DNA of 64,000 bases from positions 1 to 64,000 of the forward strand of contig CAJZBQ010000018.1 in NCBI GenBank assembly GCA_914767885.1. The letters run 5' to 3'. The position numbers were made by a program, and so were the translations under genes. Shown here piece by piece: positions 22,842 through 35,704 of the stretch; position 1 is the first letter of the stretch, and each line of letters opens with the position of its first letter. Under the pieces are notes generated by a model, which was not told where the DNA came from, did not search any database, and saw nothing but the letters and a program-made list of their open reading frames with translations. This stretch comes from Blepharisma stoltei (taxonomy: Eukaryota > Ciliophora > Heterotrichea > Heterotrichida > Blepharismidae).

Positions 22842-24648
22842 ATGGCTTGGTGGAAAGAGTTTGGCCAGGACCCCAGTGAAGAATTTGAAAGCGAGATTGA
22901 AGACGAAGAAGAATATTACGAAGATGAAGAAGAATATTCTCAAGAAGAGCCTAATCAAAAAGTCGTTTTTAGGGAAAGAGAAGAAGTCGCCTCAATGGGT
23001 CAAAATCTGTATCGAGAACTGTTGGTTAATACTTCAAACAAAGGCAAGCAAGAAAATATTATAAAAAATTATGAGACATCAAAAAAGATATACAATGACG
23101 AGCAGTTCCCTGCTGGTCTTTCAAGCTTGTGCCATGATTGGCTTTTACCAAACTTCCAGTGTAAAAAGCGTAATTGGAAAACTTTTCAATGGAAGCGTGC
23201 TTCAGAATTATTTAAGCAGCCTATAAAGGTGTTTAATAATATTGATCCAAATGATATTATGCAAGGACTTTCAGGACTTGGCGACTGCTATTTGCTATCA
23301 ACGTTATGGACTGATTATATAGTAGACGATTTTTTCCCATGCTTCACATCGAACGAAATTGCCTTTGCAGGATCTCGAATTGAACGAGGAGTTTCTGAAT
23401 TGTGGGTTTTATTGCTAGAAAAAGCTTGGGCAAAACGATTTGGAAGCTACTGAGCAATTGATGGAGGTTTTGCTGAGCATTCACTAAGGGATTTGACAGG
23501 AGGACCTTGCGAGTTTATTCCTATAAACGACGAATCACTATGAGATAGAATGTTTGAAGCAAATGAGAAAAATTGGATTATTTGTGCTAGCAGTTATGAA
23601 GAAGATGGAGCTCAAGACTGTGAATCCGATGGGCCTCGTAATGGGCCATGCTTATGCTGTAATTGACACCAAAGAAGTGACTTCAAGAAGAGGTAAAGAG
23701 CAAATTCTTCAAATAAGAAATCCATGGGGAAACCAAGAGTGGAAAGGTGACTGGTCAGACTCTTCAGACTTATGGACTCCTCAATTGAAAAAGCAGTGTG
23801 GATGGTCTAATTCAGATGATGGAACTTTTTGGATACCTTTCGAAGACTTTGCTCAATATTTTGTAAACGTCACTATTTGCAGAGTTCACGATAATTATTA
23901 TTATGAAGGACTTCACCATACTCAAGGACAGGGACAGTTTGCAGTTTATAAAGTAACACTTTCCAAGCCTGGAAGTACGTATTTTATAACAACTCAAGTA
24001 GATGAAAGAAGATTTAATGAAGAAGATGGCTATCAATTTTCGCCAGCCAGGATCATTGTTGGGAAACTAAACCAAAGAAAGCAAGGAGGCAAAGGTCGTC
24101 GCCTAACGTTTATTAGTGGTTTCTGTGATATAATGCAAAGAGACATTTGAACGATGAATGAACTTGAAGTAGGAACTTATTTAGTTTACGTCCAAATGGA
24201 CTGAATACAAGACGTAACTGAAGACTATGGCTTTTCAGTTTATTCAGAGTCCCCAGTCAAGCTTGAAGACGTCACTTTTCAAGAGAAAAATTTTCTTTAT
24301 GATGTCTATACCTACAACTTGGCAAAGCAAACAGTTGATCCAAGTTTACTCTCAGAAAATATTTACTTTTATGAAGTTGAGCGTCTTGGACCTGGGGAAG
24401 ATGGGAAATGTATGGAAGGAATTATGTTTGATGTAATTAGAAATAAATCAGAAGACCTCATTATTGAATTAGAAGTGCTCCATAAATCATTAGAAAATGT
24501 AGAACTTGTGGGAATTTATGAAGGGAAAGACTCGTATAAAATAAAATTGAAACCAGAAGAGAAAAAGGTTGTTGTTAAAAGACAAGTGATTTTAACTGAA
24601 GAGATAGATTGCAGAGTAACCAAGACAAAGAAAATAATAGCTATTTAA
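22842..24648 (+). CDS. Calpain-family cysteine protease, one frameshift
   Basis: A cytosolic papain-fold protease, usually calcium-dependent. From ATG 22842 there is an acidic tail (about residues 10-45), then the catalytic core. The catalytic Cys is residue 149 in GLSGLGDCYLLSTLW, the His region is GLVMGHAYAVID, and the Asn region is IRNPWGNQEWKGDW, so the whole triad is present. A C2-like beta region follows to a TAA at 24646. TGA Trp codons occur (for example 23451 and 24148). Between about 23600 and 23630 one extra base shifts the frame between the Cys half (ICASSYEEDGAQ) and the His half. No 16-base intron fits there, so it is a real break or an error. Confidence 0.85.
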
Positions 24649-25419
24649 TAAGGAAAAAAATTATTATTTAATAAATTGCAAGAATGATAACAAATTATAT
24701 GAAATTTATTTAATTCCAAGCAAATAAATTTAGCTAGGTTTTGGGTACTTTTACAATCTAATAGAGAAGGTATATTGCTAAGTACTGTAAAAGTGATCAA
24801 AGGTTAAAATTTCGAATTCAATTTAAAAGCTTTGTTTTTTCGAATCTGCAATCGGAAATTACAATAAAAAGGCTTAAAAGTTCAAATTAGGTAAAATTGT
24901 TTTTAAAGACTCAAACAAATATTGGATTTAAATTGTTTAATTAAGCATAGATAGATTTAAATTTATTATAAATAACTATTAATTTTATAAAAGCACTAAT
25001 ACGGTGAAATTTGTTGCCAAAAACATAAAGAAAATTATTACAATAATTTAAGCCTTCTTAATTTTTAAACATTTTAAAATGATAAATGATTAAATATTTC
25101 AATTTATATATTTAAATATTCTAAGATAAATCTTTAATGTATATATGAAAAAATCTTTGGGATCACAGCTTATTATATTCAATCGGAGAAAAGAATGAGG
25201 CTATTGAAAAAAATAAATTTTCTGTTTGTGAATAATAAAAGTAGCAGTCTTTACTGAGCTTCCATTTATTATGATTATAAACCTAAATTTGTTGTTATTT
25301 TTTTTTTCTTATTGAAAAATTTCAAGGTAAGTCGTTATGCTTCGATAATAATCTGTAGTATAAACTCAAATTTAAATTTTCTTATTAACTTTTTGATTAA
25401 TTAGTAGTTTTAATAAACA
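24649..25419. other. Intergenic AT-rich region
   Basis: No open frame, paralogous segment or inverted repeat that I can support in these 770 bases. Confidence 0.6.
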
Positions 25420-28400
25420 ATGGAAGATGATTTACTAGCAGCATCAAATTTAAAGGCAATTTCCCATACAAGCTCTTCATTAAACTGGTTTCACATATTT
25501 TTAATTATCAAAAACTCATTTTTTGATGCTTTTTCAATAATATATAGCTGCCAAGCAAAGAGAGTTTCTCCAAATAATTCCAATGAAAAACTCCTTCAAA
25601 TTATATTAAGTATTATAATTTATCTCCAAATAGCAAGATTTAATTGAAGCAAAGATCTCAATATGAATGATTACATCGGAAAGAATTGAACCATTTTAAG
25701 CTATCTGAGCATTGATCAAATTTGTGCTGATTCAGGATACCTCTATGGCTGTTTTTTAATGTCAAGTATTTCTGTTTTAATATGCGCGATTTTTGTATTT
25801 TTGTTTTCAATAATAAGCTATCAAAAACTGGCTTTTAAGTCACACATTGCTTTAATTCCAAAAATAATTATGCTTTTTCTATCAACAATAGGATTCATTC
25901 CATCCCTTGTTATTTTTATGTTTACACTAAAAAATTCAATAAGTAAAGAAAACTCAATAGAAGAATATTCTACTTGTACAGACTGCAATTTGAATCTTGG
26001 GGCTACTGGAATTGTTTGATCGCTTATTAATTTGATTTTATTACCAATAATTGCATATGGGAGAGAGATTTTTTCAGCAGAATTAAGACATACTTTTGCA
26101 TTGAGAAGTCTCAAAGCAAGAGCTCACTCATCAATAGACATTGAGATGATTTCTTTCTCTATTATTATCTCTGTAACTTACGTTTTAATTAGCGATTACA
26201 GCTACTATTTTCATCAGACAATCCTTGTCCTCTACTCTTTATATATCCTTTACAGAATTCTGAAATATGCTCCGTATTACAATATTTTTTTGAATGCATT
26301 AATTTTTGCTAAAAATTCAGCAATTCTATTTACGACTCTAGCCTTTCTTTTTGGTAATGCTATAGGAGATTCTCAAGTTACAATTGTCTTTTTTTGGCTA
26401 ATCAACCCAATATTAATCTTCATCTCTTTGAATTATGCTATGAAAATAATTAAAGAAATCGGGGAAAACACAAGTTATAATTATGATCAGTATAATTTTG
26501 AGCTACGATTAAGGAAAACCTTAATGGATGATTCGCCTAGTAATCCCACAAGTGTCCTAACTGAATTCTCAGAAGCTACAAAAAGACGAGGATACAAAGC
26601 TGATAAACTTTTTGTGATTTGGGAGTCCAACTATTGCTTCTACAATCTTGGAGACGAAAGACTAGGAAGGGTAAAATTCTATAAAATTTTTCTTTTCAAG
26701 CCCACTATTGAAGGCTGCTTTCAAGAATGAGCAGTTTCTAGGCTATTTGAAAAAAATAATATTGGGGTTTACGAAGATGTTAGCACTATATATTACTTTC
26801 TGGAGTTAGACAGCATCAAGGCGAAAGATGAGCTCCTGTGTAACAAGCTTATTGATTTTTGGAACGAATTGACATCTTCAAGGCCAAAAATAGAAAAGCT
26901 CAACTTAATAGCAGAAACGGTATCAGACACTATGGATGCTGTTAATAATGGATACTCAAAGCTTGTTAAGAATTTCCCAAATCGGGCTTCTTGCCACGAT
27001 TTATATGGCTCTTTACAGATTGATATCCTTGGAAAGCAAGAATATGGCAGTAAATTGATAATGAAAAGGGAAAGTCTGCGCATGATAGACCTTCAGGAAA
27101 ATAAAAATAAATTTTCACCTTTTTCTGAAAATAATGGGTTCATTATTATTTCTGCTAATAATGACTCATATTGCATAGAATTAGTTAAAATAGCCAACTC
27201 CTAGCCTTGCAAAATATCAGAGATGCATTTTTCCGTCTTAACTTTATATTAGAGCTTGCTCCTCTTAATCACATTGAAGCCATTTGAGAATCCAAAAGTA
27301 AATAAGCTAGCTGCTTTGCGCGTTGTCTCTACTTTTATTCAGCATCTGCAGTTTTCTAGTCTTTTTTCAGCAATGGAAAGAGTTAAATCTTAAAGGATGC
27401 GAGGGTAGACAATCATCTAGACTAATTAAAGGAGAAGAGGGAAAAGAACTCGTGAAGCGAACTCTCTTCAGCTGAGGCCCTTTTATTATAGTTAATCACT
27501 CATTTGGCACTATTTTCTATGCGAATTCTATAGCAGCTCATATTTTAAAGCAAACTATAGGCAGTATTGTTGGTTCAAAAATATTGACTTACATTCCTGA
27601 GCCCTATTCCAAAAACCATTATAAATTCATGAGAAGGTACATTAAAAACTGTGTTAAAACAGAATCAGGCATAGGGATGCCAAATGTTCTCCAAACTGAC
27701 CGAGGCTATTTGGTGGAGTGCAACTTTGAATTTCATTTGGTTTCCCTAATTAAAAATATTTATTATGTTCTTGCAATGAAGCCAGTCTCAAAATGGGTCA
27801 AAAAAAATTAACGATTCTATTGCATATTTAAATATATTATTACTGAAATACCATAAAATATCTAAAAACCCAATTTTTTATAATCATTTAAAGATTTTTG
27901 CCTTATAGCAAATAAAATACCTCAAAAACAAGAGAAATCGCTTTAGTTTCTGATGATGGGATAGTCCAAGCGCACAGTGAAAGTTTTTTACATTATATTG
28001 AGAGTTCCAAAGAAACTGGAAAAAATGAAAATATCAGTGATTTGATTCCAAACCTCAATTTTGCTCTTCTCAAATCTCATGTGCCAGTTATGATTGGACA
28101 CGGTAATAAACACTTGCTATTTGTATTAATTAGGACCACATTAAAATCTACAAGCTTGAATTTATTACTTTTAGTTCACAACCAGCAAGAAGTTGAGGAA
28201 TGAAATCGAGGGGAAGATGAGTTTCAAAAAGAAATGAATGAAGTGACCTTAAAAAATTTCCAGTTATTGGCTTTATCAAGAAGCGATCTTCGAAGTAACA
28301 CGTTAACTCTTCTCTCTGAGTAAATAAAATATTGGAAAAACTATTTTTCTTCAAAAACCTACCTTAATAAAATATATTTTAATAAAAAATGTATTATTAG

Positions 28401-31386
28401 AAAAATTTGAAGGTATTTATTTAACTAAAAGTTGTATAATATATAATTGATAATAACCATAATGGATCTCGAGCTAATTTTTGAGATGAATTCTAAAAAA
28501 CTAAATTTTTATTTTTCACTTACAGAGAAGGGGAGTAAGCAATTCCTTGTACGCAATCAATGCTATGGAAAGAGCAAGCCATCAGCATTAATATTGATTA
28601 ACTTATATAGAAGCCCGCTGTAAATCCCGAAGGACTACCTCTACCCATGATGCTTCACTCGGATGCCCGCCACCAATTGCAACACGATCTTCAAAGCTTC
28701 ACTCCTATAGACGAGGGCCAGCACTCACTACCTGCAGTCGGATGAGTTGGACTATCTTGCTTTCTGGTCGAGCTGTCAGCCAAAATGTATATTCAAAGCC
28801 TGGGATCTCACCCAGTTTCACGCTAGGGAGTTGCCCAATTGACTAAGCCAAAGAGCCTGGTGTAAATGAGCTTCCCCCTTTCCAACTTCGCCTTCTATTT
28901 CCCCTGAGACAAAACCCTGGTACCAGAATGAGTTGGGTCGGCCTATTATGACGTTGCGCTCGACTGAGCTATACTTTACCGAGCGCTAATTTCCCTTCCA
29001 CAAGATCGCCGGTGCCTGCGCGGGCCTCAGCTACACAGTTTTGAGAAAAAGGGCTGGCTCGCCGTCACCATTTTAATGCTGATGAAAAGAGCAAACCAAA
29101 ATGAGGAAAAAGATGAGAATAAAATCAGCGAAAAAGTGGTCTCCAACACTTGGGGAAGCAGCTACTCATCTCTTAGCTTTATAAGTAAGTGATATTTAGA
29201 CTATGGAGAAAAAAAGAAAAAGAATGCTCAAATTGCGCTGAAAGTAACCCAATGGACACTTGCAGCATCAATATTAGCGATTATTGGAATGAATATTGGA
29301 ATTTTGTTTTATATTAAAACAGAAATTCAGCATTCAAATGACTTACACCCACTTGTAGGCAATTGTTTTACTAATTGAAGGGGTAAATTTTTATAAGGAT
29401 TAAATAATATCATTTATAATCAATAGAAAATTGGTGTTTATTGATACTTTTGCTTTCTCTATGAAAAAATATAAATGGAATCCATCCCAAAGTTTGTATT
29501 CGTTATAAATGATCTTCATCAATCTTTGTTTTTACTAATAAAAATGTTAATCCAAGTTTTATATATCGAAATATTTTATAATTTTTTTCACATGTGGCCG
29601 TGCTAAATTTAAAGATTTGAACATTTCTTTATCATAGGGAAAGTTATCAAAGGCGGAACACTTCGCCTCCATAATGCTGCAGATAACTAGGATTGCGGGG
29701 TTATCAAGAGCAATAGACTTTGCAACAACTTATAATGGCCTTAACACGACGTTTTTAGAATCCTGTTTCAATACAAGCTTAGCTATTTTGAGCTCACTTC
29801 AAAGCACGATCTTGGCTGACTATGATGAGTGGAGCTACTGTTCAAGCTCAGAAATGGTGACAAATGAAATAATTCCAATATGAACCCGAGATACCTTGCA
29901 CACTAACTCTCATTACAATTTTTATGATATGGTTACAGTTTATCTGAAACGTGTAAAATATATTCAGGGAAATTCATTTATCAATAATGTCAAGCAAGGC
30001 CAAAACTATTCAGATGACGAATTTTTTTTAATTGTGAATGGATTTGGGGTGGGCTATCAAATACTCAATACTACTCTTGCTGGACTTATAGACTGCGAGG
30101 TAGATAGGATAAATGATGATGATGTGGTAGTCATTGTGTTGATTTCGATGGGGATTGCTATATTGGGTACTCTGTCTGCGGTACTGCTAATCTTGATAGT
30201 TAATTTTAGTAGGAAATATAACGAAATTTGGAATTTCATCAGAAAGCAAGCAATCATTTCTTATATTGAACTTTTTCAAAGCTGCTTTAATAGGCTTTCA
30301 ACTGTTTTGGATTGTGCTTCAGATCAGCAAGAGAGAGATTTTCATAAAATAAACAAGGAAAAACTAAGACAGATACGAGAAAAATTTACAAGAAAACTTG
30401 CTGCATATTTTCTTCTACTTATCAGTACTTCTATAGTTTATTATTTTGTTGTTGGTTATGTACTGTATCCTGCTTGCAAATCAAATCTGATTAAAAGAAA
30501 TCATCTATTGGAAGCATACTACGTGAGGGTAAGCCAAATTTCTGAGGCTAGCTATCTTGCAGCTGAGTTGGCTCTTGGAAAAAATAGCCCAGCTCCTCAA
30601 ATCCTCTATCCGCATTTTGATATGAAAGATCCATATAAGAGGATCTTTGAAGTTAGAGACAGCTATTATGTATCAGGCCATGTTATTAGTAGTATGAAAA
30701 ATAGAGAACTTTTTACAAGCAATTTAGCAATGCTGTTTTTTGAGAAAGTGCCCAACGCAAAAGATGTGATTTTTGATATAGGAACTTATCCTGGAGCTCT
30801 TCTATTAGGAGCAGAATACATGGTGTTATATCATTTGGCCATTCTATACATTTGTCAAAACTATTTGGCCAAAATTTTTCACTTACAATTTTGTGAGCAG
30901 GATAAGCTAAATTTTTATATTAACTTGCTTTTAAAATACTTTGAAATTAAAGTTTAAGCGAGAATTATTTTTAAATAATTGTTATTAATTTTATTAAAAG
31001 TAATTTTTTAGGGGGAGTAATTTAAACATGGGGAATATTTTTAAAATAAATTATATAAATTCCTTGAGCAAAAAAATGGAGCCGAATACACATACTATGG
31101 CTATTCCAATTCAGTGAATATTGTTAAGGAGTTAAATAAATTTTTGAGACGAGCATGAATATTGCAAGAGATGATTAGAGCTCGAACTCCAATATTTGGA
31201 AGAGATTCAATGAATTATGTAGATAAGCAAGTAAGCTATGTCAGTTCTTTAACAGCTTTTTATGGGGTATTTTCCTTTCTGTTGTACTGCGCCTTATACT
31301 GGCCGGTCATTAGAAAAGAGAGCAATAAATTGCAAAAGCTTTATGAGATTTCTCAGCTTATCCCATCAGCAACAAATAAAAAATAG
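25420..31386 (+). CDS. TmcB-like multi-transmembrane PAS-domain protein, IES-interrupted and frameshifted
   Basis: A member of the very large ciliate family of integral-membrane proteins with PAS domains (TmcB-like), thought to be membrane sensors. 25420-27200 encodes the N-terminal membrane region and the Tyr/Asn-rich linker, continuous with TGA as Trp. Then come KGCEGRQSSRL and a PAS domain (FIIVNHSFGTIFYANSIAAH, then YIPEPYSKNHYKFMRRYI). A second PAS-like segment starts near 27930 (ALVSDDGIVQAHSESFLHYI). More membrane helices follow at 29250-31386. Segments 28304-28535, 29344-29644 and 30955-31053 are IESs whose removal restores the frame. One-base shifts near 27200, 27290 and 27330, an unresolved break at 27810-27930 and a GC-rich insertion remain, so it may be a pseudogene. 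Confidence 0.7.
28304..28535 (+). mobile_element. Diverged family A IES in TmcB-like gene (232 bases)
   Basis: Bounded by TA at 28304 and 28536. The left end ACTCTTCTCTCTGAGTAAAT and the right end TCACTTACAGAGAAGGGGAG are diverged versions of the family A ends. The body retains the ATAATTGATAATAACCATAA and CTCGAGCTAAT blocks of the family. It splits the coding frame after SDLRSNT. Confidence 0.75.
28601..29050. other. GC-rich island inside the TmcB-like gene
   Basis: About 450 bases at near 50 percent GC lie within an otherwise strongly AT-rich gene. All three plus frames are largely open. One reads SDELDYLAFWSSCQPKCIF and later ETKPWYQNELGRPIMTL, interrupted by single TAG and TAA codons. 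Membrane-protein coding resumes after it (KRANQNEEKDENKISEKVV). I cannot tell whether it is a normal exon, a transferred fragment or an unusual IES. A similar GC-rich coding stretch occurs at 63421. Confidence 0.4.
29344..29644 (+). mobile_element. TA-bounded IES in TmcB-like gene (301 bases)
   Basis: TA at 29344 and 29645. Deleting 301 bases joins KTEIQHSND to LSKAEHFASIMLQITRIAGL in frame, giving a continuous membrane-region sequence. The interior has many stops. Terminal inverted repeats are weak. Confidence 0.75.
30955..31053 (+). mobile_element. Short TA-bounded IES in TmcB-like gene (~99 bases)
   Basis: TA at 30955 (the apparent stop after KYFEIKV) and TA at 31054. Removal joins KYFEIKV to YKFLEQKNGAEYTYYGYSN in frame. 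It contains GGGGGAGTAA, the complement of the TA-CTCCC terminus of other elements, so the exact right end could instead be a nearby TA. Confidence 0.6.
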
Positions 31387-31599
31387 CAGATTAAATTAAA
31401 ATTTTGTAAATATAAAAACAGTTTAAATTTAACTTGGTAGCTTACGTTATTTTTCTATTAATTATAATTATTAACTATCTATCTATTGATTACCGAATCA
31501 TCATCAAAAACTTTTAGTTTAAAAATTAAATTAAATAATAATGATTTTTGATTTATTGGATCCTAATCATTAGTAGTAGCCTCCCTATTAAATTACAAA

Positions 31600-32387
31600 A
31601 TGAAGGATCATAAAAATTTGATAGGGTATTCAGGTTGCTATTTTTAGTTGGATTTCCCATTTGGACTGGCATATATTTTGGAATCTATTTTCCTCTTGAA
31701 AATCGAAGCTACGAAGACGCTATTTGCAAGATTACAAGCATTGACACATATAAATTTTCCAAAGGGTAATTCTATTTGCTGCTTTTAAATCTATCTGGGC
31801 CATTTCATATAAATCAGTATATATAGCTTGTCAACTTTATTACCAAAATAAACTTTTGGTACTTAATTGATGGAGTTTACTACCCTGGCTATGGTTATGA
31901 GTCTAATGTAGCTGATTCTACTGTGTCTGACTATACCGAAGACAATATATATCCTTATTCTTATTCTTCTTGTATCCAAGACAAAGGTGACTCTAAATGT
32001 TTACCTGGACAACTATTTTTACCTAGTCGGTCTTACAGCAAAACTCATGGTGTCCCAAGATTCGTTATCGACAACAGTGTCAAATACAGATGGTGACTGC
32101 ATAGCAAGGATGAAAAAGCCGAGCCCTCAGAACTCAAAAATTTGGGTACCCTAAGAGTAATCTCACAAATTCTAGAAGTTTTGTTTAAAGATAAAATTTG
32201 CATACCTAAAGACGATTATAGAGCCCTTTGGGCTATTACATTCGGTTTTCTTACTGTCCTGCCAATTCCCGTCATTATGACTGCTTTCTTATGAGAATTT
32301 TGTAAATTCACGCCAGTTAAAAGAACTGAGCTGAAGTATTGAATTGCCAAAGTGACAATGAGAAAAAAAAGACCAAGCAAGTTTTAA
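31600..32387 (+). CDS. Two-TM membrane protein, hypothetical, frame breaks
   Basis: From ATG 31600 the protein is restored if the A5 run just downstream is read as A6: a first helix LLFLVGFPIWTGIYFGIY, then a Cys-containing lumenal domain (YYPGYGYESN, then SCIQDKGDSKCLPGQLFL), a second helix LWAITFGFLTVLPIPVIM, and a basic tail ending in TAA at 32385. TGA Trp codons occur at several sites. A TAA near 31769 and a TAG near 31828 interrupt the first third without a frame change, and no intron or TA-bounded IES that I tested removes both. I do not recognise the family. Confidence 0.55.
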
Positions 32388-32807
32388 GTAATGAAAGGCC
32401 AACTAGAAGGGCTTTATATACGATGAGCCCTTTTCTTCTTGCAGAATTTCGAAGTGAAAAGCTAGAATCATTCCCAAAACCTTTGGTGCGCTATTTGCAA
32501 ACTGTATAGCATAATGCTTGGGCCTATGAAGAATACAATTAGAGGCTTTTAATTATTTATCGTCATTTTTGAGAAACTAGATGATTGATTTTTATGCTTA
32601 CTTGATTAGTAGAGGGGGTATTTTATTTGTAATTACTTAAAATTCTGCTGTAAATTGAGTGCAAACATTTTTGCAGGCATAATATGTCTACTTGGCCCTA
32701 ATTAAAAAATACTTATTTACTTTCATTCCTAAAGTCTCCATAAGCATTTATAAAAATGCAGCATGATTAAAGAGCAAGAATTTAACAACAAATTTTATTA
32801 AAAGTTT
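32388..32807. other. Intergenic, no feature seen
   Basis: AT-rich spacer between convergent genes. Short stretches near 32700-32800 are repeated at about 33640-33730 as the shared 3' flank of the two coiled-coil genes. Confidence 0.5.
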
Positions 32808-33589
32808 TTAATTTTCAGTCTCCTTTTTGAGGAGAAGAACTTTGATCATGTCCCATGTATCATTGGCCCTAGTTTCGATTCCTATGATAATTTTATTTAG
32901 AGTTTGGACTTCGCTTTTGATACCTTGGATATTGTCATTGATTTCTTTATAAAGCCCTTTTATTTCTGCTTTAAACTGAATCTGATCGTTTTTCATGCCA
33001 TCAAATGACTTTTGAATTTCTAGTTTAAACTGAATCTGATCGTTTTTCATGCTATCAATTGACTTTTGGATTTCTGATTTAAACTGAATCTGGTCGTTTT
33101 TAGCACCATCAATTGACTTTTGGATTTCTGATTTAAACTGAATCAGATCGTTTTTCATGCCATCAATTGACTTTTGGATTTCTGTTTGAAACTGAATTTG
33201 ATCGTTTTTCATGCCATCAATTGACTTTTGGATTTCTGTTTGAAACTGAATTTGATCGTTAATTGCCTCTTTGATTTCTTTTTTAAAATTTTTACTTCTG
33301 CCTAGATATATTGTTTAGAATAAAATATTCTTGTTTATTTCTTTTAAAAATAGAGAGGCTTAATTTTTTGTGGTTATTTTTGGAGTGGGAAGTCATTAAT
33401 CCAATGTGAGCACCACAGAATACCGCTTAAACCTATCCCCTTCATAATGATATCAAGTATGCGATTTAAATTTTTCTGATTTCAAGCAGAGTTGTTGCTA
33501 CTTTGAAAATGAAGATTAGCAACGGGTATTGCTGGAAGACTCTGGATTGTCCTAACGGTGCGTCTTGCAATCTCAGCTAGTTTAAGCAT
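32808..33589 (-). CDS. Membrane-anchored coiled-coil protein with 18-residue repeats, interrupted
   Basis: From ATG 33587-33589 the minus strand encodes MLKLAEIARRTVRTIQSL and a hydrophobic GIGLSGILWCSHWI, then a stop near 33375. Coding resumes near 33300 and runs to 32808 as five to six copies of an 18-residue (54-base) unit, MKNDQIQFKSEIQKSIDG, ending in a coiled-coil tail. The repeat is heptad-like with polar flanks, as in elongated coiled coils. The break between the two parts (about 33300-33375) is AT-rich and may be an IES, but I could not fix its ends. A diverged copy follows upstream. Confidence 0.6.
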
Positions 33590-33743
33590 AATTATATAAT
33601 AATTATTTATTTTTATATATTAACACTTGATCCTATATAAAAAATACTCATTCACTTTAATTCCTAAAAGCTCCATAAGCATTTATAAAAATGCAACATG
33701 ATTAAATAGCAAGAATTTGACGACAAACTTTATTAAAGGCTTA

Positions 33744-34200
33744 TTACTTTTGAGGCCCCTTTTTGAGGAGAAGAATTTGTACCATGTCCCATGTATCATT
33801 GGTCCTGGTTTCGATTTCTATAATTTTTTTATGAGAATTTGGACCTCAATTCAGATAGATTGGAGATTATCTTTGATTTATTTATTAAGCTTAATCTGTT
33901 GAGCATAGAAATCTTCAATTAGCTCTTTGATTTCTCTTTTAAACTCAATATGATCGTTTTTCATGCCTTGAATTAACTCTTTGATTTCTGCTTTAAACCC
34001 AATCTGATTGTTTTTTATGCCTTGATTTGGCTCTTTGATTTCTGCTTTAAACTCAGTCTGATCGTTTCTGTCTTCTGTATTAAGCTTATTCTGCTGAGGA
34101 TTGAAATCTTGACATATCTCTTTGATTTCTGCTGCTAATTTTCGGAGGTCTCTCTTATAAAGCAGGCATCAGCCAACAAAAAAGCCGCTTCAAATATGAC
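33744..34200 (-). CDS. Second coiled-coil paralogue, frameshifted
   Basis: Begins with a membrane helix (SGFFVGWCLLYKRDLRKL) and continues as coiled coil with the repeat FKAEIKELIQGMKND, ending DTWDMVQILLLKKGPQK and TAA at 33744. The tail aligns with that of the gene at 32808 once one A is added to an A7 run near 33825. A TAA (about 33885) also interrupts it. The N-terminus merges with the neighbouring membrane gene, so the start is unknown. Confidence 0.5.
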
Positions 34201-34237
34201 TAGAGTTCCGTCTAAATGAAATTGTGACCCTATAATG

Positions 34238-35288
34238 CTATCAGTTGATGGCCTTCGAAATAGGAATTGTGGCTAGAACAATAAGGATTAAAAAATAAAT
34301 CCAGATTATTTTGAAAATATCTTTATTTCTCTTTAACTCACTTTTATTGTTTCTTTCTTTGAAGGATAAAATTTTTCGGCTCAACACATTGTCAAATGTT
34401 ATGATGCCGAATATCGTATGGAGTCAAAATATAAGAATTATCCCTAGATACATCTCATATTCCATTAAAGCACACAAAATCTTTCATAAATAAAATCCTA
34501 TTAGATTTATCCAATATATTTGAGCTATCATATTAAAGACTTTCATAATCTCTGTTAAAATTTCTATATGTATATACTCTTTTAAGGCAAACTTTAATGT
34601 AAATAAAGCTTCCAATAAGTATCAAAATTGTGTAGAAGACTAATAAATAGTCAAAGAAACAAATATCCACAAAATCATACTCATATCTTCAATTATTTAT
34701 TATAAAAACCCCTAATGCAACTGCATATAATAATAAATACCAGCTACTCTCAATAAAAAAGAAACTGAGAGCATTTGATATTCCAATCATTTGTGGAATT
34801 CAGCTATACTGCAATTTCAATTGCTTTTCACTCGTAATAAAGCAAAGAATTCCTGAAGAATAAAATCATATTTCATTTCATATCAAAACATTGTTCATGT
34901 CAAAACTAAACAACTCACAAGAATGCACAGAAAATTTGCTGGCAAACTCAAATAAGAAATCAGCATTATCATCTAAGTATTTCCCTAATAAAATTAAAAT
35001 TGAGTTGGCTGCAAACGATTGCAAAATAATATAATATCCTTTTCCGCTTACATCAATTGCATCAAGTTTTTGAAAAATAAAGCTATCTAAAACCAAAAGT
35101 GCAAAATGAAATACCCATAAAATGATCATATTAATAAATGTATAAATTCATTTTTTGTAAGAAAACTAGCTTACTGGCAAATGAAAAAGAGTACTTTCAA
35201 ATAAAATTAACTCAAAATGTTAAAGTGTTGTGATAAAACAGCTTATAACTTTGAGAGATCTTCACCTTCTCTCATAATAAAATGGCAT
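34238..35288 (-). pseudogene. Multi-pass membrane protein, damaged copy 1
   Basis: A copy of the gene at 35705 at roughly 90 percent identity. From MPFYYERRW at 35288 the frame reads through one TAA and one TAG to the first intact helix IILWVFHFALLVLDSF (35129). TGA Trp codons follow, as in the sister copy. One extra A (TGTAAATAAAG for TGTAATAAAG, near 34605) shifts the frame, and the C-terminus diverges near 34240. It is probably non-functional. Confidence 0.55.
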
Positions 35289-35704
35289 TTCAGTATAGTG
35301 GAGGAGGAAATCTTTTAGATGAGTAAAACAATCCCAATAACTCTAAAAAATTCAAAAAGCTAAGCATAATTATATAAAATGGGCTCTTATAAAAAATCTA
35401 AGCTTAATTTGAGCGGAAAATAATTGTGCAAATTTTGATTATGAGACTTCAGAACGAACTAAGCCCGATCTTTTCCGTTTCCCGAAAGCTATTTTCTTCT
35501 TTGAGATAAAGAGCAAATCGATTGGAAGAATGCTTTTTTGAAAATAAAACCTTGAGTCAGAAAATAAATTCTTTTAAAGAACCTGGATGATTTAGAACCA
35601 AACTTTTTATTTTAAAAATTCAAATATCTGTAGCAAAAAAATAGGGTATTTATTTCTGCTTTTAAAGCTTTAAAGTTAATAATTTATTGGTTTAATTCTT
35701 TCTC

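Noticed and set aside
23540-23640. 16-base intron repairing the calpain gene (a GT-AG of that length exists at 23552)
   Set aside because: Using it replaces the conserved-looking WIICASS segment before the catalytic His with unrelated sequence; a later single-base shift fits better.
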